Origin: an uncultured Kangiella sp.
Lineage (GTDB): Bacteria > Pseudomonadota > Gammaproteobacteria > Enterobacterales > Kangiellaceae
Assembly (NCBI GenBank): GCA_950096615.1
Contig: CATNCP010000019.1
Span: forward strand, 1-50,997
Direction: 5' to 3'
Length of the DNA stretch: 50,997 nt
In this document: in pieces, positions 42,510 to 50,997 of the stretch
How the letters are laid out: each line of letters starts with the position of its first letter
Position numbering within the stretch: the first letter of the stretch is position 1
The notes under the pieces: generated by a model
Databases searched by the model: none
Seen by the model: only the letters and a program-made list of their open reading frames with translations
Told to the model about the DNA's origin: nothing
Made by a program: the position numbers and the translations under genes

Positions 42510-43290
42510 TTATTCATGGATTTCGAGTGGAACGACGCATGTTGGAACCGTGCGTGATGTTAACGAAGATAATTATATTGAACGGCCAGAATTAGGTCTA
42601 TGGGTCGTTGCAGATGGTATGGGTGGGCATAGTGCTGGCGATATCGCTAGTACCATGGTTGTAGATGCTTTATGCATATTAGAAAGAGACGGAACTAATG
42701 AAGAGTTCATACAAAAAATAGTAGACACCTTGAGTATTACTAATCAAAAGTTGCGTCAGATAGCATTTTCTAGATTCGGCAAGAAATCAATGGTTGGTTC
42801 AACGGTCGTGGTATTAGTCTGTTACCAAGGAAAGTACACCATTCTATGGGCCGGTGATAGTAGAGCGTATTTGTATCAGTCAGGGGAGTTAGAACAAGTA
42901 ACGCGAGACCATAGTCATGTTAATGAACTAGTTGATTCTGGAGCTTTACCAGAAGAGGAAGCGGAGGCGCACCCTCTGGCAAATGTCATAACGCGTGCGA
43001 TCGGCGCAGCTCAAGATCTAAACATTGATCGCTTAGATGGTGAGTTAAACTCAGGCGATATATTCCTGCTATGTAGTGATGGCTTAAACAAAGAATTAAC
43101 GGATAACGAAATTAAACAGTTTTTTACTACAGAGAACGTTGTAGATATCAATAAAGCTCTGATCCACTCAGCTTTGATTCGTGGTGCTAAGGATAATATC
43201 ACCGCCATTTCAGTGAAAATTGATGTGGACGATGAGGTTGATGACTACACAATTCCAGCGCAATCATTGAAAGCCAGCGATGCGGTATAG
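42496..43290 (+). CDS. pppA: PppA, T6SS PP2C-type phosphatase
   Basis: A 264-residue PP2C (PPM) phosphatase starting at TTG 42496, which overlaps tagF by 14 nt. Motifs are RDVNEDNYIE (metal-binding Asp), VVADGMGGHSAGD (D40), SMVGSTVVVLVC, WAGDSRAYLYQSG, RDHSHVNELV, ANVITRAIGA, LLCSDGLNKELTD and AKDNITAISV. These are all the metal-binding Asp motifs of the family, so it should be active. It would remove the phosphate that the divergent kinase places on TagH or TssL and so turn the secretion system off. Confidence 0.95.
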   Translation: MQQNDYSWISSGTTHVGTVRDVNEDNYIERPELGLWVVADGMGGHSAGDIASTMVVDALCILERDGTNEEFIQKIVDTLSITNQKLRQIAFSRFGKKSMVGSTVVVLVCYQGKYTILWAGDSRAYLYQSGELEQVTRDHSHVNELVDSGALPEEEAEAHPLANVITRAIGAAQDLNIDRLDGELNSGDIFLLCSDGLNKELTDNEIKQFFTTENVVDINKALIHSALIRGAKDNITAISVKIDVDDEVDDYTIPAQSLKASDAV

Positions 43291-43298
43291 GAGTTTAC

Positions 43299-44390
43299 GT
43301 GATTGAAATAATAGAGCTAACCCAACCAATATCAGATGAAACCCCTTGCGGTGTAGACTTAAGACAAGATGCTAGCGTCGACTCAATTTATTATAAATTA
43401 AGAGACTATAGAAATAGTGCGCGTAAAGAGGAAAGACAGGCACTAATTGACCCCGATAATTACGATGATATTGCAGACGGGTGGGCTGAGTTGGCCGAAC
43501 TTGCCACAGCTGCATTAAAGAGTGAGACAAAAGATTTAGAAGTCGCAGCTTGGTTGATAGAGGCCTGGACTAGACTGCATGGAATTGAGGGTTTTAGTAA
43601 AGGATATGAATTAGCGTCTGAGTTAATCAAGGAGTATTGGGATAAAGGACTATACCCCGCGGAAGATGAAGATGGTCTGACGACTCGGGTATCTCCAATA
43701 AGCGGATTGAATGGCTACGAAGGCAACGGGTCTTTAATAATGCCAATAAAATCTATTTCAGTGACAGACACTTCTCAAGAAGATAACTATGTGGTTTGGC
43801 AATACGAGCAAGCATTGCAAATTGAGCGAATAGAAGATCCCGAGAAACGTCAAAAGCGTTTGGATTCTGGAGCTGTAACTCTTGATGATATCGTTCGATC
43901 AGTGAATGTAACAAGTGCAAACTTTTACCAGCAATTGGATGAGTCCTTGACGAGTGCAAAGACACATTATCAGAACTTCGTTGAAGTGTTGGATTCAGTT
44001 ACAGAAGAGTTACCACAACCTACATCAAATATTAAGAATGCTTTAGAAGAGTGTGAATCAGCACTAAACCATCTTGCTAAAGACAAGTTAGCTGAGATGG
44101 TAGTAGCAGAGGAATCTGTCGACGATGCTAGTGGGGATGTTGAAGAAAGTAAAACGAACTCTAGTGATAAAGCGATAGCAGACCGTCAACAAGCGTTACG
44201 GAAGTTAGAAGAGATAGCACTTTTTTTTAGAAAGACTGAACCTCATTCGCCCGTGTCATACATGATCAATCAAACAGTGCAATGGAGTCAGTTACCGTTA
44301 CCGGAATTATTGCAAAAATTAATTCCCGATAGTGATGCCAGAGAAAATTATTTCAAATTATCTGGCATACCAATGGAAAGTGAAGAATAG
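43299..44390 (+). CDS. tssA: TssA, T6SS sheath-assembly/baseplate protein
   Basis: A 363-residue protein starting at GTG 43299 with TAGGAG 5 nt before it. The ImpA-type N-terminal domain shows CGVDLRQDASVDSIYYKLRDYRNSARKEERQ (split across residues 18-48), then WAELAELATAAL and LEVAAWLIEAWTRLHGIEGF. An acidic linker follows. The C-terminus RQQALRKLEEIALFFRKTEPHSPVSYMI and WSQLPLPELLQKLIPD matches the short-tailed TssA class. TssA primes sheath polymerisation and interacts with the baseplate. It lies between pppA (8-nt gap) and tssB (33-nt gap). Confidence 0.9.
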   Translation: MIEIIELTQPISDETPCGVDLRQDASVDSIYYKLRDYRNSARKEERQALIDPDNYDDIADGWAELAELATAALKSETKDLEVAAWLIEAWTRLHGIEGFSKGYELASELIKEYWDKGLYPAEDEDGLTTRVSPISGLNGYEGNGSLIMPIKSISVTDTSQEDNYVVWQYEQALQIERIEDPEKRQKRLDSGAVTLDDIVRSVNVTSANFYQQLDESLTSAKTHYQNFVEVLDSVTEELPQPTSNIKNALEECESALNHLAKDKLAEMVVAEESVDDASGDVEESKTNSSDKAIADRQQALRKLEEIALFFRKTEPHSPVSYMINQTVQWSQLPLPELLQKLIPDSDARENYFKLSGIPMESEE

Positions 44391-44423
44391 AAATTTATTT
44401 TAATAGGCTATGGAGGATAAGAA

Positions 44424-44936
44424 ATGGCTAGTATACACGATAGATTGAAAAGAGTTCGTAAACCTCGAGTACACATTACTTATGATGTGGAAACTGATGG
44501 TGCCGTGTTAGAGAAGGAACTACCTTTTGTTGTAGGTGTTATGGGAGATTTTACTGGTGACTCGACAAACCCATTAAAGCCTCTAAAAGACAGACGTTTT
44601 GTGCAAATTGATAAAGATAATATCAATGAGGTTATGCGCAATATGTCGCCTGGCCTTAATTTAAAAGTAGAAAATACACTTGAGAACGATGGTTCAGAAA
44701 TGGCTGTTAATCTTGAGTTTAATTCTATGGAAGACTTCGAGCCAGCATCAATTGTAGATCAAGTAGAACCATTGAAAAAATTAATGGACACACGTAATCA
44801 ACTGCGTGACTTAATGACAAAAATCGATCGCTCCGAAGAGCTTGAAGGGATCATGGAAAAAGTATTGCAGAATACTGATGATCTGGATGAGTTAGCAAAA
44901 GCGCTCGAGGTTGCTGGAGATAACAAAGGAGAATAA
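44424..44936 (+). CDS. tssB: TssB, small T6SS sheath subunit
   Basis: A 170-residue VipA-type protein. The family start [16 protein letters not shown], then [44 protein letters not shown] and the C-terminal [18 protein letters not shown] helix are all present. TssB pairs with TssC to form the contractile sheath around the Hcp tube. GGAGG lies 8 nt before the ATG, and tssC starts 2 nt after the stop. Confidence 0.97.
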   Translation: MASIHDRLKRVRKPRVHITYDVETDGAVLEKELPFVVGVMGDFTGDSTNPLKPLKDRRFVQIDKDNINEVMRNMSPGLNLKVENTLENDGSEMAVNLEFNSMEDFEPASIVDQVEPLKKLMDTRNQLRDLMTKIDRSEELEGIMEKVLQNTDDLDELAKALEVAGDNKGE

Positions 44937-44938
44937 TG

Positions 44939-46429
44939 ATGTCTGATGCAAAATTAGCAGAGAATCAAGATGTCGCTGTTGAAGAAACGGAAGGGCTATT
45001 AGGTCAAGCCATTGCAGCGACTAAACAAACAGAGTCCAGTCGTGCAGCTGAGTTACTAAAAACATTAACTCAAGAAGCGATGAAAGGTACCGTTACTTGG
45101 AATAAGAATTTAACAGTAACGTTTCGTGAAGCTATTAACGCTATTGATGAAGCATTATCAGAGCAGCTTTCTAAGGTTATGCGTCATGAAAAATTCCAAA
45201 AGCTTGAGGGTTCCTGGCGCGGCTTACAATATTTAGTACAGAATACCGATACGTCAGTATCAATGAAGTTAAAAGTACTTAATATTAGTAAACGTGAGTT
45301 ATTTAAAGATTTAAGTAAAGCCGTAGAGTTTGATCAAAGTCAGCTTTTCAAGAAGATCTATGAGAGCGAGTTTGGTACTGCAGGTGGTGAGCCTTATGGA
45401 GCCTTAATTGGTGATTATGAATTTACCAACCATCCTGAAGATATTGAGACTTTAGAATTAGTTTCAAACGCATCTGCAGCAGCTTTTGCTCCATTCATCT
45501 CGGCATCTTCGCCAGAACTATTCGGTTTTAATGATTGGACTGAGTTGTCTAAACCTCGTGACTTGGAAAAAGTATTTGACTCACTTGAGTATGCTCGCTG
45601 GCGTGGTTTCCGCGACTCGGAAGATTCGCGCTTTGTTACCTTAACCGCACCGAGAGTTTTAGCGCGCTTGCCTTATGGTGAAGCAACACGACCAATCGAA
45701 GAGTTTGCGTATGAAGAACTCAATGTAGACCCAAATACTAAGATTGCTCAGAATGCAAAGAATGATGATTATTGCTGGATGAATGCATCTTATGTCTTAG
45801 GCTCTAAGCTAACACAAGCATTTACGGAGTATGGCTGGTGTACAGCAATTCGCGGTGCAGAAGGTGGGGGTAAGGTTGACTCATTGCCAATGCATAACTT
45901 CCTAAGCGATGACGGTGACTTGGACATGCAGTGTCCGACAGAAGTCGGTATTACCGATCGCCGCGAGGCGGAGCTAAGTAAACTCGGTTTCTTACCTTTG
46001 TGTCACTACAAAAATACTGACTACGCCGTATTCTTTGGTTCTAATACAACACAACGTCCAAAGAAATACGACCGTCCAGAAGCCAATGCCAATGCAGAAA
46101 TTTCTTCACGTTTGCCTTACATCATGGCGACATCACGTTTCGCGCATTACCTAAAAGTCATGGCTCGCGATAAGATTGGTTCATTTATGGAGCCAGAAGA
46201 TTGCGAAGCCTGGTTAAATCGTTGGATCTTAAATTATGTCAATGCTGATGAAGACGCAGGCCAAGAATCACGAGCCCGCTATCCATTAGCAGAAGCGAAA
46301 GTCGAAGTTGAAGAAGTGCCGGGTAACCCAGGTGCTTATCACGCTAAAGCATGGCTAAAACCATGGCTACAGCTTGAAGAACTTTCAACATCACTAAGAC
46401 TAGTCGCTAAGATTCCAGAAAATAAATAA
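44939..46429 (+). CDS. tssC: TssC, large T6SS sheath subunit
   Basis: A 496-residue VipB-type protein. The ATG at 44939 is preferred to the one at 44936, since AGGAG is 7 nt before the former but 4 nt before the latter. Signatures: [81 protein letters not shown] and a C-terminal [18 protein letters not shown]. With TssB it forms the contractile sheath that drives the needle. It is the last gene of the plus-strand operon and is closed by the terminator at 46448-46480. Baseplate genes tssE, tssF and tssG, which often follow, are not here. Confidence 0.97.
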   Translation: MSDAKLAENQDVAVEETEGLLGQAIAATKQTESSRAAELLKTLTQEAMKGTVTWNKNLTVTFREAINAIDEALSEQLSKVMRHEKFQKLEGSWRGLQYLVQNTDTSVSMKLKVLNISKRELFKDLSKAVEFDQSQLFKKIYESEFGTAGGEPYGALIGDYEFTNHPEDIETLELVSNASAAAFAPFISASSPELFGFNDWTELSKPRDLEKVFDSLEYARWRGFRDSEDSRFVTLTAPRVLARLPYGEATRPIEEFAYEELNVDPNTKIAQNAKNDDYCWMNASYVLGSKLTQAFTEYGWCTAIRGAEGGGKVDSLPMHNFLSDDGDLDMQCPTEVGITDRREAELSKLGFLPLCHYKNTDYAVFFGSNTTQRPKKYDRPEANANAEISSRLPYIMATSRFAHYLKVMARDKIGSFMEPEDCEAWLNRWILNYVNADEDAGQESRARYPLAEAKVEVEEVPGNPGAYHAKAWLKPWLQLEELSTSLRLVAKIPENK

Positions 46430-46447
46430 TCATTTAATGATTATTAG

Positions 46448-46480
46448 AAAAGGCCATCAATTGATGGCCTTTTCGTTTTC
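46448..46480. terminator. Strong bidirectional terminator between tss operon and effector cassette
   Basis: AAAAGGCCATCAA (46448-46460) followed directly by TTGATGGCCTTTT (46461-46473) forms a perfect 26-nt palindrome with U-runs on both strands. It lies between the converging tssC and the minus-strand cassette. Confidence 0.9.
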
Positions 46481-46539
46481 TATCCAATGATTAATCTTCT
46501 TATCGAGCTTTTCTTGTTTGGCTAGCTTGTGGGATGGGA

Positions 46540-47262
46540 CTAATGACCACTCGAGCCAACCTTTTTAGGTTTGAGCCCGCTAGGGAGATCAATATCGTTT
46601 TTCATAAACGTTTCGATACAGCGCAGAATGTCTCTGTTGTGAGTTAACTCTGGTGGAATATAGCAACCAATACGGATCCTCATGCCTCGATTTAGTTCGC
46701 CTTCTTTGTTATAGACTTTTCCGGGACGGTATAAACTGATAATTAACGGACCGCCAACACGCTCTAAACTGGCAGAGAAGTCTTTGCATTCGGGTTGAAT
46801 TTGGTCGAAACGTGCAGCATAAAAGCGAAACCATTGGCGGGTGTATATTAAGCCATTCTTACGGTCAACACGAATCGGTGCACCTGCAGGCCAGAACAAG
46901 ATTAATAGCCAAGGTAACGCCGTGATTGCCATGCTACCGTAAATGAAACCGAAGCGGAAATGATATCTTGGAAGTTGTTCTTCATAGAACTCATCATAAT
47001 CTGGCATTGGAATGCCTCTATATTCTCGACTAGGCCTTAATGATTCGTAATGCTCTTTTATTCTTTCCTCGTACTTAAATACTTGTGTTCTTTTTTCAAT
47101 AAAGTTTTCATCAAAGAGATTAAACCAGGTGGCTGGGATGAGCAAACATACACCAATAATATAGAGATTAAGCTTCTGGAAAAGTACAGCGAAGCGTTTG
47201 ATATCCAAGGTATTATCTGTGTAGGTTTTGATAGATTTTGCTATGGCGTTAAAAAGTCGCAT
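46540..47262 (-). CDS. Two-helix membrane protein of the effector cassette (candidate immunity), apparent C-terminal frameshift
   Basis: A 240-residue protein that begins 17 nt after the VasX-like stop, with AGAGG before the ATG. It has two membrane helices (LYIIGVCLLIPATWF and AITALPWLLILFWPAG) separated by a charged periplasmic-type loop, and a cytosolic C-terminal part with RVDRKNGLIYTRQWFRFY. Small membrane proteins of this kind often sit just downstream of VasX-type effectors and may give immunity; I do not recognise the family with certainty. The final KPKKVGSSGH* follows an A5 tract (minus strand, 46562-46566). With one more A, the frame would continue 34 residues, beginning GWLEWSLVPSHKL, to a TGA at 46457-46459. 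Confidence 0.65.
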   Translation of the reverse strand: MRLFNAIAKSIKTYTDNTLDIKRFAVLFQKLNLYIIGVCLLIPATWFNLFDENFIEKRTQVFKYEERIKEHYESLRPSREYRGIPMPDYDEFYEEQLPRYHFRFGFIYGSMAITALPWLLILFWPAGAPIRVDRKNGLIYTRQWFRFYAARFDQIQPECKDFSASLERVGGPLIISLYRPGKVYNKEGELNRGMRIRIGCYIPPELTHNRDILRCIETFMKNDIDLPSGLKPKKVGSSGH

Positions 47263-47279
47263 GGTTGCCTCTTTTTTTA

Positions 47280-50135
47280 TTAGTTATTGCGAGCCGCATG
47301 ATAGAGATAGGTGTCATCAAGATTCTTGGATTTGCCGTGAGGGTCGGTGTACTCTACCGATAAAGTTAAACTATGGTAATCATCACTGACTAAGGATGAT
47401 AGGTCGACTTGGATGACAGGGGAATCTTTTTCAGTCATAAAAGGAATATTTCTGTGGTGCTCGAAATCAAGAGTTGGTCTATTTGTATACTTACTAGACC
47501 CAAGAGATGTTTCCATAACTGTGATGTTAAGTAAGCGTTGATTGCCTGCTTCGTTAAAGCGGGGCAGGAATAACTCAAAAGCTTCACCTCGTTTAGTAAT
47601 ATTCTGAACCCTGGTTCTTAAGAATAAATCTTCAAAGTTGCGCATTTCTTGTTCAAAGAATTTTTTAAGCTCTGAATAATCTGAGTCCTCAGGAGCGGTA
47701 AGTTTAGTAGCTTTATCTAATTGGTCGTTAATGTTATCTAAGCGGTCAACTTTTTCTCCCCAATAATAATCTGATTTACCCCAAAAGCTTTTGTAAGCCC
47801 ACTCTTCAATTGGATTAAGGGAGCCGAACCATTCGGTGATAAGGCCAACTGCTATAATGATGATGGCGATACCTATACCAATCGGGCCGATGAGGGCGCC
47901 TGCTAATAGCATGGCGGAGCCAAATGCAGCAATAGTATTGCCCCAGCCTTTGGCTTTGTTGCCGGTACTGAACCCTTCGTAGGCAGTAAAGGCGGTAAAT
48001 AAGACGCCAATGGCACCAAAGGCTTTACCTGCAAATTGTGATATTCGTGCTCCTGAAATCGCGCCGACTCTTACTCGTGAGCTTAAATTGGCAATCGGTT
48101 TTAATGTAGAGTTGTTGCCCAATGTTTTATACAGCTTTTGAGATAAACCTTGTGATGAGGTTGTTACAAAATTACCGTTAGCGAAGGTTTGGCGGCATTC
48201 ATAGATATCATTGATAATTGAGCCTGTGGCAACAACAAGATTAAGATAGGTATTTTCCGCTATTTTTCCGACTTTGGTTTGCGCGGTTTGGTTATTGCGA
48301 CCCTCGAGGATAAAGTAGATTCCTGAGAAGTTAAGGAAAGCAGATAGCCCAGCCATACTGAGTCGGGTGTCTAATTGTGAGGCGGCTTTTTCTTGAAAGC
48401 CAGCCGATGGATAAAATTCACCTTCGATAGAAATATATTGTAGATCAATAGTATCGATATTTTGTGTGTTACTGACGGTTCTGCCTAAGTTTTGTTGTGA
48501 CTGGACCATATTAGTATTTTGTCTAGTAATATTGGTTTCGCCTGCGGAAAATAAATTATTGGATGTTTCAGGAAGCATTCCGTTTTTGATAACGTCTTCA
48601 ACATCAGTAATTTTTAGCGGTCGTTGATTAAAGTCATCAATTCCATAAAGCTTTTCAAGCGTTTCCATAAACGCTGAATTCGAGTATTGGAGCTGAAGCT
48701 TTCCTAGTTCAGGCCCATTAATTTTTAGGAAGGAATCAAACGACTCTGCTGCACCAAGCGCCTTATCCAAACGTTTCTGGACTCCTGTCTTGACGAGATC
48801 AGCAACCTTAGCCCAAACTTTTAGGTAGTCATTGATGGTTCTACCCATAGCAGTACTGCCACCTGTTTGGGCAATGGTTTCAATTTGATATTTTGAACCA
48901 GGAATTGTGTTTCCAACGCCTAAATAAATTTGATTTAATAGCTCCGAGGCGTAGGTGATAAGCTCGAGATCTTTCGTTTCAGAAGATCCTGTGACTCCAG
49001 AAAGGGCGAAATCAATTTGCTTGTGGATGGAGTAGTTTTGATTATGAGCAATACTGACTTTGTGAAGGTCTAGTAAATTTTCTGCAATTAAGTCGAATTG
49101 CTGTTCACTGTTATAAAGTTCTTTCCAAAGCTTGTCATCGACAATGATATCGTCGTATATGAGGTCTTTAACCCAATTGGCATCATCAACAATGTCTTTA
49201 ATTCTTTCAACGGCTCTAGCGGTCGTGAGGGGATATTGGTGAGCGAGGCTAAAAGCTGCTCTTTCGTTATCGTTTTTATGTATTCGCTCATTAATATCTA
49301 GAATACGACCCACAGGGTCGTGTAAAGCTACGATACGTCCTGTCGTTTGACTGTATTCGCAAGGAGCTATTTGATTAGGAGACTGAGGCTTTACTCCGGT
49401 GTGTGAGTCCGCATATTCAGTTAATGGACCAAATACCCCGCGAACAAATTCATCGACCATATTAGACTTAAAATCTACAACCAGATCCTGAAGCTTGCTT
49501 AATGGTGCTGAAAAAGGTGTTTCTTCTGCACCAAGCGACACTTGGGTGAACAGCTTCTCACGAAGGGCGCTATTATTTTCAAGCTGCTCAAAGAAATAAG
49601 CTGGCCAGCGGTGTTCGCTATAGGCAATCTCGATTTCTGTTGTTGTGTGTGGAACGAAAGCGTAAGGATAGGTTCGAGAATCATTCAGCCTCCACTGTCC
49701 TGAGGCATAACCATCAACCCACTCATAGAGTTTGAAGACATACTGACCGCCAACGTTAATATCGGTATCTGGATGTCTAAGATAGAAGGGAATATCGTTT
49801 CCTGTGTTGACGTTACTAGAGTTAGCGTCACCTGCTTCTGTGTTATAGCGAAATATTAACCATTTGCCCTTTTTAGTATCGGTTCTTGTATTCTCATCTT
49901 CAACACCATTTTTTGCGAAAATGTAAACAAAGCCTTGTCGAATGCGTCGAAACTCATGATCAACTTCATTATGCAAATTATCTTCAGCACTTACATTCCT
50001 GTAACTTTTAGATATTTCAGTTAATACAGTCGGTTTAATCGCAAACCTTACTGGAAAAATTGGAATAATGTTTTGATCGCATGGGGCGACTGGGTCATTG
50101 GCTGATTGCGTTGATGATAAGTTTTCACGTGACAT
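47280..50135 (-). CDS. VasX/BTH_I2691-like T6SS effector, probable membrane-acting toxin
   Basis: A 951-residue protein. Its N-terminus resembles the VasX N-terminal region: PCDQNIIPIFPVRFAI at about 18-33, then FRRIRQGFVYIFAKNG at about 62-76, which also fits the MIX-like hRxG-x-hYhY pattern. YPYAFVPHTTTEIEIAYSEHRWP follows. A strongly hydrophobic Gly-rich region lies at about 698-772 (FGAIGVLFTAFTAYEGF, GALIGPIGIGIAIIIIAVGL), then NPIEEWAYKSFWGKSDYYW, a segment typical of the VasX type. The last 140 residues are beta-rich. Such effectors permeabilise membranes of target cells. Only 3 nt separate it from the DUF4123 gene, and a two-helix protein follows, which makes a cargo cassette. Confidence 0.8.
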   Translation of the reverse strand: MSRENLSSTQSANDPVAPCDQNIIPIFPVRFAIKPTVLTEISKSYRNVSAEDNLHNEVDHEFRRIRQGFVYIFAKNGVEDENTRTDTKKGKWLIFRYNTEAGDANSSNVNTGNDIPFYLRHPDTDINVGGQYVFKLYEWVDGYASGQWRLNDSRTYPYAFVPHTTTEIEIAYSEHRWPAYFFEQLENNSALREKLFTQVSLGAEETPFSAPLSKLQDLVVDFKSNMVDEFVRGVFGPLTEYADSHTGVKPQSPNQIAPCEYSQTTGRIVALHDPVGRILDINERIHKNDNERAAFSLAHQYPLTTARAVERIKDIVDDANWVKDLIYDDIIVDDKLWKELYNSEQQFDLIAENLLDLHKVSIAHNQNYSIHKQIDFALSGVTGSSETKDLELITYASELLNQIYLGVGNTIPGSKYQIETIAQTGGSTAMGRTINDYLKVWAKVADLVKTGVQKRLDKALGAAESFDSFLKINGPELGKLQLQYSNSAFMETLEKLYGIDDFNQRPLKITDVEDVIKNGMLPETSNNLFSAGETNITRQNTNMVQSQQNLGRTVSNTQNIDTIDLQYISIEGEFYPSAGFQEKAASQLDTRLSMAGLSAFLNFSGIYFILEGRNNQTAQTKVGKIAENTYLNLVVATGSIINDIYECRQTFANGNFVTTSSQGLSQKLYKTLGNNSTLKPIANLSSRVRVGAISGARISQFAGKAFGAIGVLFTAFTAYEGFSTGNKAKGWGNTIAAFGSAMLLAGALIGPIGIGIAIIIIAVGLITEWFGSLNPIEEWAYKSFWGKSDYYWGEKVDRLDNINDQLDKATKLTAPEDSDYSELKKFFEQEMRNFEDLFLRTRVQNITKRGEAFELFLPRFNEAGNQRLLNITVMETSLGSSKYTNRPTLDFEHHRNIPFMTEKDSPVIQVDLSSLVSDDYHSLTLSVEYTDPHGKSKNLDDTYLYHAARNN

Positions 50136-50138
50136 GGG

Positions 50139-50997
50139 TTATCCTTGTGTATTCGTTCCTGTGGTGTAACGTTGGACAGCGTCTTTAGTGCTTTCATAGA
50201 GAAGTTTGGATTTTTCTAGATGGCTGGTTTTTTGTTCAGATAAGTATTGTTCAATTTGCGACAAGTCAAAATGGTGAGTTTGCGCCATTAATTTTGCATA
50301 GCAGTAATCATAAAGTGCTCGGGGGGAGGTATAACCTTCCTTTAACCCTTCTTCACACCATTGGTTGATCTGGTTGCTTTCAAGGTTTGAACTTTCTTGA
50401 GGAAAGTCTTGTCGCAACTCAGCTTCAATAATTTTCTTATTTTGCGTCCAACGATAGTCTTTAAAAAACTCGAATTCGGCTTGGGTTAGTGTGACCTTTC
50501 CGGTGTGTTTAAGGCCGTGGTTCTGCTGAATGCGGTAAGCATTAGCGTTATTGCCATTATTGTCTTCGCAGTAAAAGGTGTGGATGAGTTCATCGTCACC
50601 ACTGGCACCGTACCATTTTGCTATGCGCTGAGGCCATCGTTGAATGGATTGTAAGTAATGGTTCATGGTGCGAGGGTCGAAAAAACGAAAGTAAAACCAC
50701 TTATTCGTGTCGTCTTGAATTTTGATGAATTTTTTTAGATGGAAGACGATTTTGTCGATGCGTGATTTACTTTGAATAATAATAGCAGTGTGCTTTCCCC
50801 AGTGATTCACGAAGAAATCGCGATGAAATTTCGGAATTTGGTCATTATCATCGACTTGTGCTTTCGTCAGGGTGATGTCGATGACATAGGGTGCCTGCTG
50901 CTTGAGCTCTTGAGCTATCCGCCCTGAGTAAAGTGAACGTGTGTCGAGTTCGTTATAATCGTCTATATCAAAGGTTTTCGTTAACTGACCTCTTGCG
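50139..50997 (-). CDS. DUF4123 T6SS effector adaptor (5' end outside window)
   Basis: The reading frame is open from the right window edge down to the TAA at 50139. The ATG/GTG at 50810 is not the real start, since 62 further codons upstream read like DUF4123: LYSGRIAQELKQQAPYVIDI, then FFVNHWGKHTAIIIQSKSRI. The visible core continues with KWFYFRFFDPRTMNHYL, the DUF4123 signature, and YCEDNN. DUF4123 proteins act as chaperone-adaptors that load effectors onto a cognate VgrG. It is the first visible gene of the minus-strand cassette, with the VasX-like effector 3 nt downstream; vgrG is expected beyond the edge. Confidence 0.85.
   Translation of the reverse strand, partial: ARGQLTKTFDIDDYNELDTRSLYSGRIAQELKQQAPYVIDITLTKAQVDDNDQIPKFHRDFFVNHWGKHTAIIIQSKSRIDKIVFHLKKFIKIQDDTNKWFYFRFFDPRTMNHYLQSIQRWPQRIAKWYGASGDDELIHTFYCEDNNGNNANAYRIQQNHGLKHTGKVTLTQAEFEFFKDYRWTQNKKIIEAELRQDFPQESSNLESNQINQWCEEGLKEGYTSPRALYDYCYAKLMAQTHHFDLSQIEQYLSEQKTSHLEKSKLLYESTKDAVQRYTTGTNTQG

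Noticed and set aside
42050-42517. 155-codon minus-strand open frame inside tagF
   Set aside because: Antisense shadow of tagF, with no recognisable domain or start signal.

Overview
The window looks like a chromosomal segment of a marine-type gammaproteobacterium, and the gene set and order recall Kangiella and its relatives (an inference from gene content, not a database match). Several blocks keep classical gammaproteobacterial order: algZ-algR-hemC-hemD-hemX-hemY on the minus strand, and cyaY (minus) divergent from lptM-dapF-DUF484-xerC-yigB (plus), with uvrD a little further on. In E. coli the same genes lie together as hemCDXY, cyaA, cyaY, yifL, dapF, yigA, xerC, yigB, uvrD.

Layout. 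1-2.2 kb: the tail of a VOC/glyoxalase protein, a long intergenic inverted repeat, then an AT-rich accessory island with two paralogous membrane-anchored proteins that both end in HYYYY, flanking a small Cys-rich secreted protein. 2.2-6.2 kb: nhaC-aroE-unknown (minus), yheV and a DMT-type exporter. 6.2-12.5 kb: haem genes and an AlgZ/AlgR-type two-component system. 12.6-14.9 kb: a membrane c-di-GMP phosphodiesterase and a lipoprotein. 15-24.1 kb: esterase and cyaY, the lptM-dapF-xerC-yigB operon, an insertion of three genes (a lipoprotein, a 2-hydroxyacid dehydrogenase, and a hydratase-like protein with a lipoprotein signal), then uvrD. 24.3-31 kb: two secreted subtilases with different accessory domains, a 2OG-Fe(II) oxygenase and an orphan TakP-like TRAP solute-binding lipoprotein.

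31-51 kb is part of a type VI secretion system (T6SS). A Ser/Thr kinase (minus) diverges from tagH-tssJ-tssK-tssL-tssM-tagF-pppA-tssA-tssB-tssC. Kinase, FHA protein, PP2C phosphatase and TagF form a complete post-translational control module. Kinase and TssL share a DKT(V/I)V motif near their N-termini, which could be the phospho-threonine ligand of the TagH FHA domain. Facing the operon is a minus-strand cargo cassette: a DUF4123 adaptor (cut by the window edge), a 951-residue VasX-like membrane-acting effector and a two-helix membrane protein that may be its immunity partner. That last gene appears to carry a frameshift at an A5 tract, which removes a plausible 34-residue C-terminal tail. 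TssE, TssF, TssG, Hcp, ClpV and VgrG are not in the window.

No tRNA, rRNA, CRISPR array, transposase or phage gene was seen. The most interesting items are the effector cassette with its frameshift, the shared phospho-motif, the lipoprotein-type hydratase and the HYYYY paralogue pair.
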